DNA of 64,000 nucleotides from Cornus controversa (lineage: Eukaryota; Streptophyta; Magnoliopsida; Cornales; Cornaceae). Below, in pieces: positions 23,754 to 38,200 of the stretch (position 1 is its first letter; every line of letters starts with the position of its first letter). The notes beneath the pieces were generated by a model, which was given only the letters and a program-made list of their open reading frames with translations, did not search any database and had not been told where the DNA came from. The translations under genes were made by a program, and so were the position numbers. The DNA is taken from NCBI GenBank assembly GCA_026545225.1, contig CM048845.1, positions 77,519,533-77,583,532 on the forward strand, read 5' to 3'.

Positions 23754-23843
23754 ATTATAGCAATTTTATAATATAAATTAATTTCATTAAGTGGAATCCC
23801 ATAATTCTCATTATTATTCTTTGACCAATCCCTTCAAGTGTAT

Positions 23844-24174
23844 TGACGAAGCAGAAATAGACGAATGATCCAGATCAACGCTAATCTAAAAAAGAAAGAA
23901 AAAAAAAAAGATAACCTGAATGAACATCAGTGTAGTGCCACTCGAATACGCTTCGATGGTCAAATCAAAAAATCGAAAAAGTTTAGGAAGCTGTAAAGAT
24001 ATTTACATACTTGGATAATGGATCGCTCCCATATTTATAAAAATCGAGTGTAACTGTATTCGGATAGATGACTAACTCTTAATTTTTAAGTCCATCTGAA
24101 AATAGAAAAGTAATACTTAATGTTTATCCTTCTTCCACATCACTTGAAACACAATCAGAGTAGCAACCCCATCA
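23844..24174. mobile_element. Probable small solo LTR (331 bp) in block A
   Basis: Starts TG (TGACGAAGC) and ends CA (CCCCATCA), flanked by the 5-bp duplication TGTAT (23839-23843 and 24175-24179). Block B has a single TGTAT at the orthologous point (53300-53304) and no insert. TG...CA ends with a 5-bp duplication fit an LTR left after recombination. Family unknown. Confidence 0.65.
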
Positions 24175-24661
24175 TGTATAATATTATGAAGAGAGAAGTC
24201 ATACTAAAATCTATGAGCAATGGTAACAACTTTCAAGGGCAACCCTTCTAGAAGAAAATTTTGTTTAGTGATAGAGTTAAGGTACACTAAATTAAGATAA
24301 AATCAATGGGTTCCTTTCATATGATAAACTCAGTTATGGCATATATTGGTGTACGTGAAGGGTTTTAATGAATGCATGTGAAATCTAACAAACTGCTTAA
24401 AGGTTAGGAAAAATTAGGTCTATATATTCAACTTTGAGCATCAGCGTTTATACGTATGTGTGTATACATATAATGATCAAATGTGGATGACAGCAAAAGC
24501 ACGCTATATATATAGCATGTCTAGTTTCTACTAGTGTAAGTGAGAGCATACTTGTCGTGTGTCCATGTACTGAACAAAAATGTGGGGACTACCAATTTCG
24601 CTTTTCATGTGCTTCACCCACTCTCTGTCCATAGACGCGCTTTTGGAACCTTTCCAATTCC

Positions 24662-24669
24662 TATAAGTA
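24662..24669 (+). promoter_or_regulatory. Degenerate TATA box of the disrupted GRP copy
   Basis: TATAAGTA at the position where the intact paralogue has TATAAATA (54027-54034), about 60 bp upstream of the ATG. Confidence 0.6.
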
Positions 24670-24801
24670 CCCACTATATCTTGCATTTCTGAACCATTGT
24701 TGTGGGATTTAAACACATTCTATGGCTACCCACAAAATTCTTAGTATTGATTTCTTTGTATTATTGGGTTTTGGTATATGTTCTGCAACTAGAGCCCTTC
24801 T

Positions 24802-25276
24802 TGTAAAGTGAAAATTAAACGGAAGATTTAATGCTTTAAATAACAAATTCCAAGATCTTGACTATTATGATTTTCTCAAACATTAATAACATACCGGATT
24901 GATAGCAATTTCTTTAATTAATTCTTGATTTGAAAATGTAGAATTCTCTCAGAAGTAGGTTTTTCTCTCTCAGCTATTTCTCTTAAATGAAAAGTTACAT
25001 TCACGCATAAAAAGATGAAATGAAAAGTTACATTCACGCATAAAAAGATGAAAACCGTACAATGTTTCTTAAATGGTAAACAGATGACCTATTTCCTTTT
25101 GGTAACTGCCGACGGTTTAGTAACCGCCACTCCACTCCCCATCAAAGTAAGGAGTACAAATAGGAAACTACTTCTCTAATTATATCAACCAATATTCTAG
25201 AGATTAGATCACATAACTTCATTTTAATAAGAGACTAAAAGCTATACACATGTGACATTAAAAAAAATATCTAACA
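24802..25276 (-). repeat. 3' LTR of the copia element (475 bp)
   Basis: Begins TGTAAAGTGAAAATTAAACG and ends AAAATATCTAACA. Contains a short tandem duplication of AAATGAAAAGTTACATTCAC followed by GCATAAAAAGATG, absent from the other LTR. Confidence 0.93.
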
Positions 25277-25290
25277 TTCTTCCACTTAGC
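25277..25290 (-). other. Polypurine tract of the copia element
   Basis: Minus-strand GCTAAGTGGAAGAA directly precedes the 3' LTR, where plus-strand synthesis is primed. Confidence 0.65.
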
Positions 25291-25950
25291 CCATATGACT
25301 AACTTTATTTTAGCTCCAATGAAGTCAACATTATGTGCATAAAACACCAATCCATCTCTAATTTAAATTGGTCCTCATAAATACTATGGTTAAATGAATC
25401 ACTAGTATGAGTCATGGCAGTTGTACATCAATAAGGCGACATAGTCCCTTCCATGTACTACAACACTAGCAATCCAATCAACCATGGTTCATAAATGAGA
25501 AGTATCCAAAATTGGTCCATCAAAAAATTGTCTTTGTAAAAGACTTCCTGTTATCATTTATCCAATCTCATAGATGTATGTACAAAAAAGAAAATAGGAA
25601 AAATCAAAAACATGATTAATGAGATCTCAAAATGTTTAATAACATAAACAAACATTTGCAATCCAAAACATAATAGGTATCAAGGCTTACAATCAAGACC
25701 CATTCTTTTAACATGTTCTTTAAATCTCTGTGGTGGTAACCCTTTAGTTAGTGGATCTGCAACCATGAGCTCAGTATTAATAGGTTCAATAGACACCCGT
25801 TGTTTCTAAACTTCCTCCTTAACTACAAAATATTTTAAGTCCATGTGTTTAGCACCATTAGAGTATTTGTCATTCTTGGAGAAAAATACAGCTGCAAAAT
25901 TATCACAATAAATTCTCAGCGATTTTCAAAAGTGTTGACAATAGCAAGCC

Positions 25951-28900
25951 CTAAGATAAAATTTTGCAGCCATAAACCATGAACCGTGGCCTCAAAACAT
26001 GCCACAAATTTAGCTTCCATTGTAGATGCAACAATAATAATCTGTTTAGCACTTTTCTATGAAATTGCTGCTCCAGCCAACAGATATACATAACCAAAGT
26101 TGATTTTCTACTATCAACACATCCATCAAAGTCTGAATCAATGTAGCCAATCACCTCCAAATTATCAGATCTCTTAAAAGTAAGCATATAATCTTTTGTT
26201 CCCCTTAAGTACCTCATCACTTTCTTTGCAAATCTCCAATGATCCATTCTAGGATTACTTTGGTATCTGCCCACATATCAACTACAAAACTGATGTCTGG
26301 CCTAGTGTAAGTTTGTGCATACATCAAACTTCCTACAACAGAAGCATAAGGAATTCTTTCCATCTGTTTACGTTCCCATTCATTTTGTGGACGTTGCATA
26401 AGACTAAATTTATCCCCTTTCTGAATTAGGGCAACACTAGCTCTGCAGTTCTCCATACCAAATCTCTTTAAGATTGTTTCAATATATTGGTTTTGAGACA
26501 ACCCCAATAACCATGTGAGTGATCATGAAATATTTCTATTCTAATCACGTAAGTTGCCTCACCCATATCTTTCATTTCAAAATTCTCAGAGAGGAATTTC
26601 TTGGTTGTGTGCAATAAACCAATATCACTATTGGAAAATAATATATCATCAACATATAAAATCAGAAAAATAAACTTGCTCCCACTAACCTTTAGGTATA
26701 TACACCGATCAACGGTGTTTTCCTTAAATTCGTAAGAAGTAATAGTATCATTGAATTTAAGATACCATTGTCTAGAAGCTTGTTTAAGTCCATATATTGA
26801 CTTATTTAATTTGCAAACCATGTGTTCTTTTCCCTTTATGGAGAAACCTTCAGGTTGATCCATATAAACTTTTTCTTCTAAACTCACATTCAGAAAAGCA
26901 TTTTTCACATCCGTCTAGCTCTAAATCAAAATGAGCAACTAAAGCCATAATGATTCTAAATGAGTCCTTCTTGGATATTGGAGAGAAAGTCGATCTCCAT
27001 ATAATAAATACCTCCTTTCTGAGTGAAACCTTTGACCACAAGTCTGGCTTTATGTCGCTCGATATTGCCTTTTGAGTCTTGTTTGGTCTTAAACACCCAT
27101 TTACAACCAATTACTTTATATCATTCAGGCAATTCGACAAGTTCCTAGACTTTGTTTTGATCCATTAATTTCAACTCATCATTCATGGCATCAATCCATT
27201 TATCAGAATTATTACAACCAATGGCTTGTGAAAATGAAACCAGGTCTTTACTTGTCCTAATATCATAATCAGATTCTTGTAAATAAACCACATAATCATT
27301 AGAAATAGCAGGTGTACGTTCTCTTTGAGACCTTTTTAAAGTTGATTGTTGTGGTTTTTTCATAATTAGGTCATTAGTGATAATCTCTTTGGGGAGTGAT
27401 TGATCATTAATTTGTTGTTCAACATTGTCAAATGATTCTACAATTGTAGGACAACAACTTCTTTAGAAGTTATGGGTAGTGGGGTTTGCACCCTAACTTC
27501 TTGAATATTTGTTTTTTGTAATTGATCACTCCCACTGATTTCACCATTCTCAATGAATTTGACATTACATGTTTCAACAATTTTCGTACTATAATTAGGA
27601 CAATAGAACCTATACCCTTTGGATTTCATTGGATAGCCAATAAAGTAACCACTAATGGTTTTGAAATCCAATTTCTTTTCATGTGGATTATAAATTCTAA
27701 CCTCCATTGGGCAACCCCAAACGTTGGGCAACCCCAAACGTCCATGTGCCTTAAACTTGGTTTCCTTCTTATCTATAGTTCAAAAGGAGTCTTTAGAACT
27801 GATTTAGTAAGAACCCTATTTAATAAATAAATAGCGGTCTTAAGGGCTTCCATCCATAATAAATGGGTAAAGAGGAATTAATTAACATACTCCTAACCAT
27901 ATCCATCAATGTACGATTTCGCCTTTCAGCCACTCCATTCTGCTGAGGCGTACCTGGCATAATGTATTGTGCACATATACCATGCTTTTCTATGAGTTTA
28001 GCAAATAGGCCAGGGCGTTGACCCAATCCATCATATCTACCAAAATATTTACCACCTCTATCTAATCTGATGATTTTCACCTTTTTATGTAATTGTCTAT
28101 CAACCTCAACAATGTACACCTCTAGGACATCCACTACTTGAGATTTTTCATGCAATAAATAGATATAACAATAACGTGAAAAATCATCAATGAAAGTGAT
28201 AAAATATTTTTCTTTACCAAAAGATGGCGAGTCAAACGGCCCACAAATGTTCATATGGATAGTTTCAAAAAGTTCTCCACTTCTTGTAGCACCCTTCTTT
28301 GTGTGTTTGTTTTGTTTTCCCTTAATACAATCCACACACATATCTAGATCAGTAAAATCTAGGTTAGGCAAAATTCTATCTTTTACTAATCTCTCCATTC
28401 TTTCTTTGGATATATGACTCAAACGTCTGTGCCACAAGTAAGAAGAACTTTCATTGGTCAGGTTACATTTAGTTCCAACATTATGATGTAGGGTTAAAAG
28501 GCTTTCAGCAAAAAGACTATAAAATTCAGTTTATACAAACCATCACATAAACTACCAGAATCAACAAAAGAAGAATTTTTAAACAAACTGAATCTTCTAT
28601 TATGAAATGAAAAGGAATAACCTTTAAAGTCGAGTTTAGACATAGAAACCAAATTACAAGAAATACAAGGAATATAAAGTGTCTTGAACAAATCTAGATA
28701 ACAATAAGTGTCTAGAAATAAACTAAATGTCCCGGTAGTAACCACTAGAACTTGGACTCCATTTCCTACAATTATGGAACTTTTATTTCGGTTTAAAGTT
28801 TAGATTGTGAGGAAGCCCTGCGTCGAATTAGAAACATGAATAGTGGAACCTGAGTTAATCTACCAAGTATTAGAAGAAACTTCAGTAAGATTTGATTCAA

Positions 28901-29100
28901 AACATACGTAAGCTAAAGGCTTACCTTTCTTCTCAAACCATGCCCTACGTTTGTGGTAATCTCTCTGAACATGCCCAAACTTCTTACAAAAATGGCACTA
29001 GATACTATATTGTCCCCTCTCATGAGCCTCTATACCTTGAGGAGGCTCATTGATCTTAGGTGGTTCTGCCCTTTTGCCCTTCTTAGGTTTCTTCCACTTC
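25951..29100 (-). pseudogene. Copia gag-C-terminus and pol (protease, integrase, RT, RNase H), broken
   Basis: Minus-strand order: zinc knuckle (about 29000-28950, CHFCKKFGHVQRDY, with the last Cys replaced by Tyr); protease (about 28840, NSGSTIHVS, Asp replaced by Asn); GAG-pre-integrase MWHRRLSHISKERMERL (28437 down); integrase core, where the first catalytic Asp is Asn (HMNICGPF, codon 28251-28249) while LDRGGKYF and the GVAERRNRTLMDMV glutamate remain; reverse transcriptase 27110-26468 with KNAFLNVSLEEKVYMDQPEG, YGLKQASRQWY and the catalytic LYVDDILF; RNase H 26274-25951 (GYIDSDFDGCVDSRKS). Frameshifts and stops separate the pieces, so no polyprotein can be made. Domain order fixes the superfamily; the lineage was not determined. 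Confidence 0.92.
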
Positions 29101-29662
29101 TTACTTGTAAGGACCGTGACCATTTTTGGCCGGTTTTCCTTTAATTTCATTTATTGTCATAATGACGCTTTAAATGATTGTTCATGTGTTTTAAAGGTAT
29201 AATACATGCTTAGATAACTTATTTAAGGTTTGAATTTTTTTTTGGATCATTTGGCAAAGTTGACCTTTCCGGGTTCGGTTGACCCGGGTGTGCGGGTCCC
29301 GTTGACCTAAAAAATTCAAAATTGCCGGAATGGCTTCAAATTCGGAGGGTAGCTTAAATAAGATATTTGAAGCACAACGGAATTGATTTCGTGTCAATCA
29401 GAGTTACGAAACTCCAAAAACGAGCCCGGGAAGGTATAGGAAAAATGTGATGGCATTTTTGTAAAAAGGACTAGGTCTTGTTGCTATAAATAACAAAGTG
29501 AGGGATTCTCATCCATTCTCTTCTTCATCAGTCGTGAGAGGCTCTCCCATATCTATATTACATTTAAGCTTGGCAAATGTCTCAAGCTATCAACAGTCTA
29601 CAATTACTTCATTTAATGATCATGGTTGCGAGTGCACAATAGTGCCGTAGGCACAGGTATAC

Positions 29663-29708
<46 letters not shown>

Positions 29709-31422
29709 GTATCTTCATCACCTACCTTCTTCTTCATCATATTAAAGGGTCTTAAGGTGAGAATTAGAAGGAGCCGAAGAAGAGAGCAACGATCTACACA
29801 TCAAGGGCTTGAGATTGGTCCGATCAAAATCATTTTCGGATAAAGTTAGATTTTTGACAGATTTTAGCTTGGAATTGAGGTAGGGGTATTCTCTCCATCT
29901 TATCATCGAATCCTTAGGAATTGATGTGGGTTATATTGTTTAGTATGTTTAGAGTTGCTAAGATGTGAGTTTTGCATTTTTAATTGGTTCAATTTATGCT
30001 AATGATGATATTGTTAAATTCATGAGTATTGAATTGTATTTATATGTTTAAATATTGTTAATTGTTGAAGAATGTTGCTTTATAACACGAATTATAGTGT
30101 AGAAATTATGTTGTGTATAATGCATGTTATGTGTTTGATAATATGCATGAGAATGATTATTTCTTTTAAATGTTGCATTGTGATATGCATAGAATTACAT
30201 GTTTTAACATGTAGATTAAGTGGCTTATGATGCACTTGAAATTATGTGTTACCATCCTTGAAACCTATAAGATTGGTTGTTGATTTTGGTATTAGGTCGC
30301 ACTACAAGAAAAAAGTGTTTTGACAATGTGCGATGCATATCGTTAAACGTGTTTAATGACTTTCACGCGTATGTCGTTACTAGCCATGCCGTGAAAAGTC
30401 ATTTTTATTAACAACATGCAAGGTGAGTCGTTAATGTCAAAATGTGACGTCGTCGGACATATAAATGGTGGTTGCTTTTAAATATTTATGACGTATTTGG
30501 CAAGTTGTTAATACGTCATAGTTTTAACAACCTGGTTTACACGTCGTCGATATGTTATTTGCCGACATGCATAGTATGTTGTGTTTATCTTGACCCTTTT
30601 AATGACCCGATTAGCATGTCATTAATTGATTTTATTTACGGCGTGCTTTGCAAATTGTGAATACTTGGACTACTTGTAACAATATGCTTCGTGCGTCGTT
30701 AATATCACGTATTAACAATATGCAAAGCAAGTTGTTATATTCTTATTTTTAACAACATGTTTTGCAAGTTGTCAAAAAAAATTTTGTTTTTAAAAAAATA
30801 TAATCCCTTCTCTTTCTAATGGAAACAACAATATTTGTCTTGCACCTGTCATATCACAAATTACAGCTCTCTTCAATGTGAAAAAAATAATCCACACCAC
30901 CTATATTACATAAATATCGCATGTAAGCTTATATGTCAAGGATAATTACAAAATCTATTACTTTTCATTAAAACAAAAACATTCACTCTAGGACCACGTT
31001 TATTTCAAAATATTTAAAGTCACAATGAATGCCAAAAAATCCTCATCCATCCGATATAATAAAGTTAACAAGAAATGAAAACCAAACCATAGAATTTAAA
31101 TAAAAAAAAACAAAAAAGCAATCATATTTTGCAAAATAATAGCATAAACATCAATTTTGAACATATATTAGTACCCACTCATCCATACAAAGTCTTGATG
31201 GAAAAAATCGATTCTTCAATCAGATTATGCTAAAAAAATAAAAAATAAATTAAGTTACTACATTTAATTGTATCACATTAACAAAAAGTTAATCAACCTT
31301 AAAGAAGTAGGGGAAAGAAAAAGGCAAAGGAGAGGAAGCTTTAAAGTTCAAACTCTTGCACATAAAAATATATTTATATCCATTTATAAATTTATAAATT
31401 CACACATATAATATTTAAAAAA

Positions 31423-31720
31423 TTACGTCTGAGAGTAAGTTCTTCTAACAAACTTGGCAGGCCATGCAACTGATCGTCCCTTAGCTCCTTGAAGGTAAAA
31501 GTAATTTTTGCTTGCCCTATACAAGGTCATTTCAGTTTTCATATACATCATTGACCCAGATTTTTTAACATTTGGTTCCAATAGGAATACCATCCACAAA
31601 TGCAGTTGGGTCCGTTGAATCAATTTTTTCAATAGCAACAACTAAATTTGGCTCAGTCCAATGTAACAATTTATAATCCAATCCTCCTAAATTTTCAGTA
31701 AGCTCAGTAGTAGTGACTTG
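31423..31720 (-). pseudogene. Ptta/En/Spm-type (TNPA-like) transposase fragment in the CACTA element
   Basis: The minus strand encodes NLVVAIEKIDSTDPTAFVDG, then IPIGT, and in a shifted frame KGRSVAWPAKFV. The ...STDP....G...G... block followed by a SVAWP terminus is the pattern of the plant transposase Ptta/En/Spm family. Stops and a frameshift break it. Assignment is from motif memory; moderate confidence. Confidence 0.55.
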
Positions 31721-32165
31721 AGGCGAAGCCCTTATATTACCATACTATGAATCATGAAAACAAATAAGCAAACTATAAGATTCAAAACAACTTTAATAAA
31801 TCAAGAGGTTGATATTTTTATTGTTCTCAATTGATTCATAAGAAATGTATAGTCAATTTAAAATGTCCAAGCTCAAAGTAGAATGCATTTATAATGGAGA
31901 TACACAGATAATATCAATCTCAATGCAATAGCAAACACCTTATATTAGATTCTAAACAATTTACTTAACAAAGCTAATAAGTAAAAAGTTTGCAAAGTGA
32001 ATATACTATCTTCTCTTTAAAACCAAACCATTATGCATTGTAAAACTCAAACATTACTACCACAAAATCTTCAAGCTCTCAAACACTCCACTAATATGTT
32101 GTAATTTTATAATGTAATTCAAGAGAAATTCATTATAAATTATTCTAGAGAAGAATCAATTCAAA

Positions 32166-32659
32166 GAATAAATATAGATTAAGTTTTCTCCCAAGCCAGA
32201 TAGAGAATGAAGACTTAATCAATCAATGTGAGCTCCAGTGTACCATTTTAATTGCTTGCTACTTTTTTCACTTCCATTTTAGAAAATTCATTACTTCTTA
32301 ATCATTGAACAAATCTTGAAACACATCATGATCTTGTCTTGCAGTTTCTATAAGAGTGTAATTTTTTGAAATCATTCTTGAATAGCCGTTTAAAATCTTT
32401 AAATCTGTTTTGGAAGAATGAATATAGATTAAGTTTTCTCCCAAGCCAGTTAGAGAATGAAGACTTAATCAATCAATGTGAGCTCTAGTGTACCATTTTA
32501 ATTGATTGCTACTTTTTTCACTTCCATTTTAGAAAATTAATTACTTCTTAATCATTGAACAAATCTTGAAACACATCTTGTCTTGCAGTTTCTATAAGAG
32601 TGTAATTTTTTGAAATCATTCTTGAATAGCCGTTTAAAATCTTTAAATCTGTTTTGGAA
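32166..32659. repeat. About 250-bp tandem duplication inside the CACTA element
   Basis: AATATAGATTAAGTTTTCTC starts at 32171 and again at 32421, and both copies run to CTTTAAATCTGTTTTGGAA. Only a few substitutions and one 6-bp difference (CATGAT) separate them, so the duplication is much younger than the surrounding decay. Confidence 0.9.
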
Positions 32660-33285
32660 TCAATCGAGTCAGCAAAAGCTTAAATAATAAGCTGGGTTTG
32701 GTAAGAACATGTCTAATTATTAGTGTTTATATGTGATTCACAAAACTGATTTTTATCGAGAAACCATTGCCTACTAATATAATTTGGTGTCTTCATTCAA
32801 ACCATTAGTAAGATGAATTTTTTTTCAAAATGTCAATACATATAAAAACAAATGGAGACATTATGTATATGACTTTTATCTCCTAACTAGACAACATGAG
32901 TCAATAAGGCCATCGCCAATTATAAACCATTTAGCTAGATGAAGGTTTTGGATTCTTAAACTAACTTGACAACTGAAGCAAAACAGGTTCAGTAATCTAC
33001 TCCAAAGGCTATACACGTTGTGGAAAATACTGCAAATGAAGATCGCATAAGTTGATATTTGAACCATAGGTAGCTTGTACAAAGTTAGTAATAACCAAGA
33101 CTGTTTTACACTAGATCAAACTCGAATTTAAGTTCCCAAGAAGAAAGGCAGAAATATTTAGCATGATCAATCATCAATAGAGAATTTAAGACTGAACAGT
33201 TTTTCAATGTTCATTCACATAAGATTGTCATTGTCCAAAATTCATAAACATTGACATCTATCTAGGATTGAACTATCCACACATC

Positions 33286-33327
<42 letters not shown>

Positions 33328-36300
33328 TATACATATCACTTGGGCAATACAAGTATGAAATAAACATGTCTTTTGGGGTATTAGTGAGTAGAGTTTTTAG
33401 CAGATTCAGAATAGAATTGCGTTTCTCCTATTGTCTTTTGTTTTAAGCAGATTAGTGAACATGCAAAGAAGAATAATTATGACAACCCAACCCAATCAAA
33501 TTATGTATAAGAATATGTTAAAATCAAAATCATGATTCATATCATGGAATAATGATACTATTTTTATTTATGGAAGATAAGGCAAACACACACCCATAAC
33601 AAGTCCCTAGCACATGGAGGTATGATTACTAGAAAGAGAGAGCAAAAGAATGAACAAAAAGGAAGTTGATAGAAACTCACAATTAAAGTTGCAGTAGTTG
33701 TTTGTTTCTGGGTTGTTGTAAGTTGTATTTGGCCTGTTGCAACAAAACTCACAATCGAAAAAAAGAAAAGAAAAGAAGAGAGTCAAAATAAAACTCATAA
33801 TTAGTGAAAAAATCTTGCAGCAAACAAAATTATCTGGGAATAAGCTCATTCAAAAAGAGATGATTTAAAATTTTCATATCATCTTTGAGCAATACTTGGT
33901 TCAAAAGTTCTTTGAAGAGATTAACAAGTGTACACCAACACTTTTTTTTTTTGCATATTGAGCATATTCATTTATTTTTTCCATTCACACCACATCATTC
34001 TACCTTTTATTTAATAAAAAAAGAATAAAATTTAAACAACTTGGCATTGGATGATGAGACCAATTATAAGCCAATTTAAAGACAAAGGCTTGTGGCATGA
34101 CAAAATAATTTAACTATATAGAGTAAGGTAAAAGTTAATCTAAAGTGACCAGAGAAAGAGCAAGAACAAGAAAATAAAAATTTAAGAATATAAAAGAATT
34201 TGGAGTACAAAGCCTTGCTACCTAGTAGAACTATATATATGTTTGGGCTTTAAAGTTTTTCTGTCATCATTTAAAAAATCAAAATGAACTCTCTTTATAG
34301 ATCCTCTATCACTTGACAATGAGGATATATATATATATTTTTGATAGGGTTTAGCAAAATGCTATACATTTTTACTTGGGGCATACCCCAAGTATTAACA
34401 TCAAAAAAACTATGTGAAACCCCATATCCACCAAATACAAAGTAGCTATATATACTAGAGGGACCACAAGTCAAAGAAAAAATGGTGGAATTTCTAAACA
34501 TTCTAAATAATTGAAATATGCAACAAATTAATTAGTAGCAATACATGGTGGAAATCCTAAATATTGTCTTAGCCGCATAATCAAAAACTCCTTTACCAAT
34601 TTAAAAATAATATTAATAACATTCCAAGAAAAAGAAAAATGATTAGTGGCAATATATAGTTGATATTAGTAGCTCATAATTTAGGTAGGAATTAAGCATT
34701 GTAAACCTTTACCTAGTGATTTGAAAAGCAGAACAATAATGAAAAGCTCAATCCTCTACTCAAACCACAAGTTCCCTTAAGATTTTAAATTTTCACTATA
34801 TCTTTTGCTTTTCTGTTTCCAAAAATCAGCAAATAATGGTTCAACACAAGTTTTTGAAGATAATGTTTACCTATAATTGGGGTACTACATAATATTTTTT
34901 ATGTTCCATCATTTTCTACACATTAGCATGCGCTGCCTTGGGGTTTAATATAGTTTAACTCTTTATAAAATACGTATTAATGTAAGATAATTTCTTAACA
35001 ATAATTGAACATAAATAGCTGTATGGAATGACTTCCTTTGTCAGTTATCATTTACAAGAGTTGTCTAAGTAAATAAAATTGATTATCCCTAATTTGCATA
35101 AATAGAGTCGCATTCTTTCTACCATTAGCTTAGGTGACAACCAAATAATCTCATTCTGATGATTTGGTAGATGAAATCTTCATTCCTTGTTTGGTAACTC
35201 ATAGGTGAAGAGATTAATTTATTAGGTTTGTAATCGGATAATTTCCAATTTCTTATTCTTTTCCAATGATGTATCCAATAATTAATGTGCTGGTGTGGAG
35301 GACACTCTCAAACCAAAAATATTGTTTAAAACTACAGAAACATCAAGAGAAATAGTTTGTAATTAAAATAAAAGTTAGTCAATATTAATTGGTGTAAACT
35401 TCTCCAAGAACTCTGTTACTAGTTTGTTATAACTAAACATAAAAAATTCTCAGACTCAGATATTTATGTACTAGTTCAAAGTTGAGGTAATCTGTCCGTT
35501 AAAATAAAGTTGATCATTGATGTTCGTTCATCAAAACAATTTGTTTCAATAATTTAGCAAAGAGTATTTCACTCTCAAAATAATTTTTCCTTCACAGTTT
35601 CTTAGATTCTGTTTCTATTCCCACATTCCAAATGAAGCGTAAGTTTAATTCAAAGTCAAAGATCATCAACAAACCCCTTGTTGGCTTACGAGAATTAGAA
35701 AATGAGATAAACAATGTTATAGACAATAAATTTAAAAGGATTTAACTGAATTATACCACACACTAAAGATTTGCATATAAGGCAATTACAACATCAAAAA
35801 TTGAGTTGGAGTCATAAATATCTAACATGAGTACATATAATTTAGTGATTAAATGATGACCACTAGCAAGTCAGATATGGAGCAAAACTCAAACCTTAGA
35901 GATGGTAAGAGCTAGGATCCACTGTTCTTTTAAAGATATCAAGGCAAATGCTTCCGTTGCTATTGATGTTTAGATGGAAGACCTTAGTCTTGAAAGCAAC
36001 CTGAAAAACAAAATAAAAATAAAAATACATTAGTCTTATCAAATGAGACAACCTATACATGTTAGCTCTAACATGTTACCTCAACATCATCAAAGAAAAA
36101 CATGTTTTAAATTAAGTCATTATGGATACAGTAACAATACATATATCTATTAGTACTATAGAATTAAGAAGTGAAGATATCAATGACGAATAACATCTTG
36201 AAATAGAAAAGGCACGTATCAATTGTTAAATTAAAAAACTTAACATAATGGCATAAGCTTTAAAAGAATTAACCTTAAATAGTTAAGGTAGAAATATCCC

Positions 36301-37854
36301 TAAGCCATTTCATTAAAATGTTGTAAAATATGATTGGTCCATGATACATTTTAGGCTTGGACACATACATGTACCTAGCACACATACCCCAATCCAAGTA
36401 ACATAGGTAATTATGATTCAAAAAGTAGTTTGTTAGCTAGAAACCAAAATACAAGTACAAGTCCAAGTCCAAGTCCAAGTCCAAGGGGCATAAATAGTTT
36501 GAAAAATAAAATTCTGAAGATAATGAGTAGCCTTAACTTATATCACAAAAAAATATAAGGGTATATAAAATGTGAAAATTGAATCAATAATATGTAAACT
36601 GTTTTAAAGGGGAAGGATCCATTTACACTCGGTGTACAACTTGTTATTCTTGCACCCATGAAGAAATTCTTTTAGAACTCAAATTTTGCCAAACTCACTG
36701 TTGGTTAACTATTCTTTCCATTCCCATTGTGACACCAAATTTCATGTAATCAAATATCAACATACAACCAACCTGAATTAGAGTTCAAAATGAGGCAATA
36801 TAGGAAAGAACATATTCCAATTACTAAATGTACCACACAAAAAAAAAAAAACCAATAGAAGAGGGGAAATGATGCAACTCAAACCAAGAAATCATATCAG
36901 TAAGAAATAATAGGAAAAAATAAGTAGAAAACCACCATTCAACATTAACTATAGGGAAACTTCCTTGAGCAATAACCATTTAGCACATAATAAAATATAG
37001 AACAATACCTTTATCTCATCATTTGGCCACCAAACTTTATCCTTTGAACCAACGAGGTTCTTACCACACTCTACACTATTAGATGTTTGACATGAAAGAT
37101 TAGTCAATTGATTAGAAATTGATTAGAAAATATAGCAAATGATTAACAATGGCTGTAACTTAAGCCCAGTCAGTAGACACCCTAAAAGCAATATGAAGAG
37201 GAGAAATTGCATTATAATTGTCCATTCTTAGGGATTATCAAGTGAAGATGAATCTGGCTCTAGAATCCAATTTCATTCAATGGATATGATTAAGTTAACA
37301 TTATTGTTGATACAGTACCAAAATTATTTTGTACAAAATTGATCAACAAGTGTTAAAAATTTAAAATTGCACCAACAAATCTAAAAATAACAAAACTGAG
37401 GCAAGCATTTAGTGCTATGTCCAAAGCCATTTTTCTTCAACAGTCATTTTCTTTTGAACAATTTAATAATCAAAAGGTAACATCCGAATAGAATGATTAT
37501 GACAGTATAGTATAATTATGCCTCTTACTAAGGAGAAAAAGGCATGTAATGTAGAGCCATCTAATTGAGATAAGGGAGAATCACTTGGCACTTACCAATC
37601 AAAAAATAAATGATAACCCATAAATACAGAGGCTTTTATCATCAAAATTCACAAAGAAAAAAAAAATGAAAAACAAGGCAAATTATTTGCTAAAACAAAA
37701 ACAGGGGGTATTTTATTAAATCAAAATGGATTGTAAATTAACCATAGATTCTAAAATAGCCTACTCTATCAAAGGAATAGATAAAAAAAATGGAAAAAAT
37801 AAATAAAATTAGATATGGTTTATGAAACAAACTTTGACAACCAATTTTTCTGAA

Positions 37855-38200
37855 AACCCTAGCACGGTACAAAAGTATAGTTCAAAATTCTCCACTGTAA
37901 ATTTTTTAATAAAAATCAAAATAGAGGAAGGAGGAAAAGAAGGTGTCGTCCCAGTTGAGAAACCCTCTAACTTTACTTCTCTTCGTCCTTTTCACCATAA
38001 TTCTTCTCAAAAACCCTAGTCCAATGCAAAAGAATAGCTTAAAATTAAAAAGAAGAAGGAGAAGATGAAGACGAAGGTGTCATACCGGTCACGAACCCTC
38101 CAACATTGCTTCTCTTCAACCCCTTCCACGATGATTCTTCTACCAATCTTTATCGTTTCTGTGGGAAAACTAATTAAGAAGGGGGTATGCATCAGTGTGG
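37855..38200. repeat. Diverged direct duplication near the right end of the CACTA element
   Basis: Two copies of a block with AACCCTAG, GGAGGAAAAGAAGGTGTC / GACGAAGGTGTC and TTGCTTCTCTTC motifs, about 130-180 bp apart. No coding function apparent. Confidence 0.55.

Larger units (their letters stand above)
21609..24801 (+). repeat. Segmental duplication block A, left part
   Basis: Collinear with 50037-54173: shared landmarks include GTACATGTGTTTTTTGGTT, GCTTGGCTGGACAGCACA, TCGATTTGGAAAATGACAGT and the whole promoter and first exon of the GRP gene. Indels between A and B coincide with transposon insertions (22577-23753 and 23844-24174 in A; 50239-52394 and 52841-53004 in B). It continues after the copia insertion at 42134. 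Confidence 0.92.
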
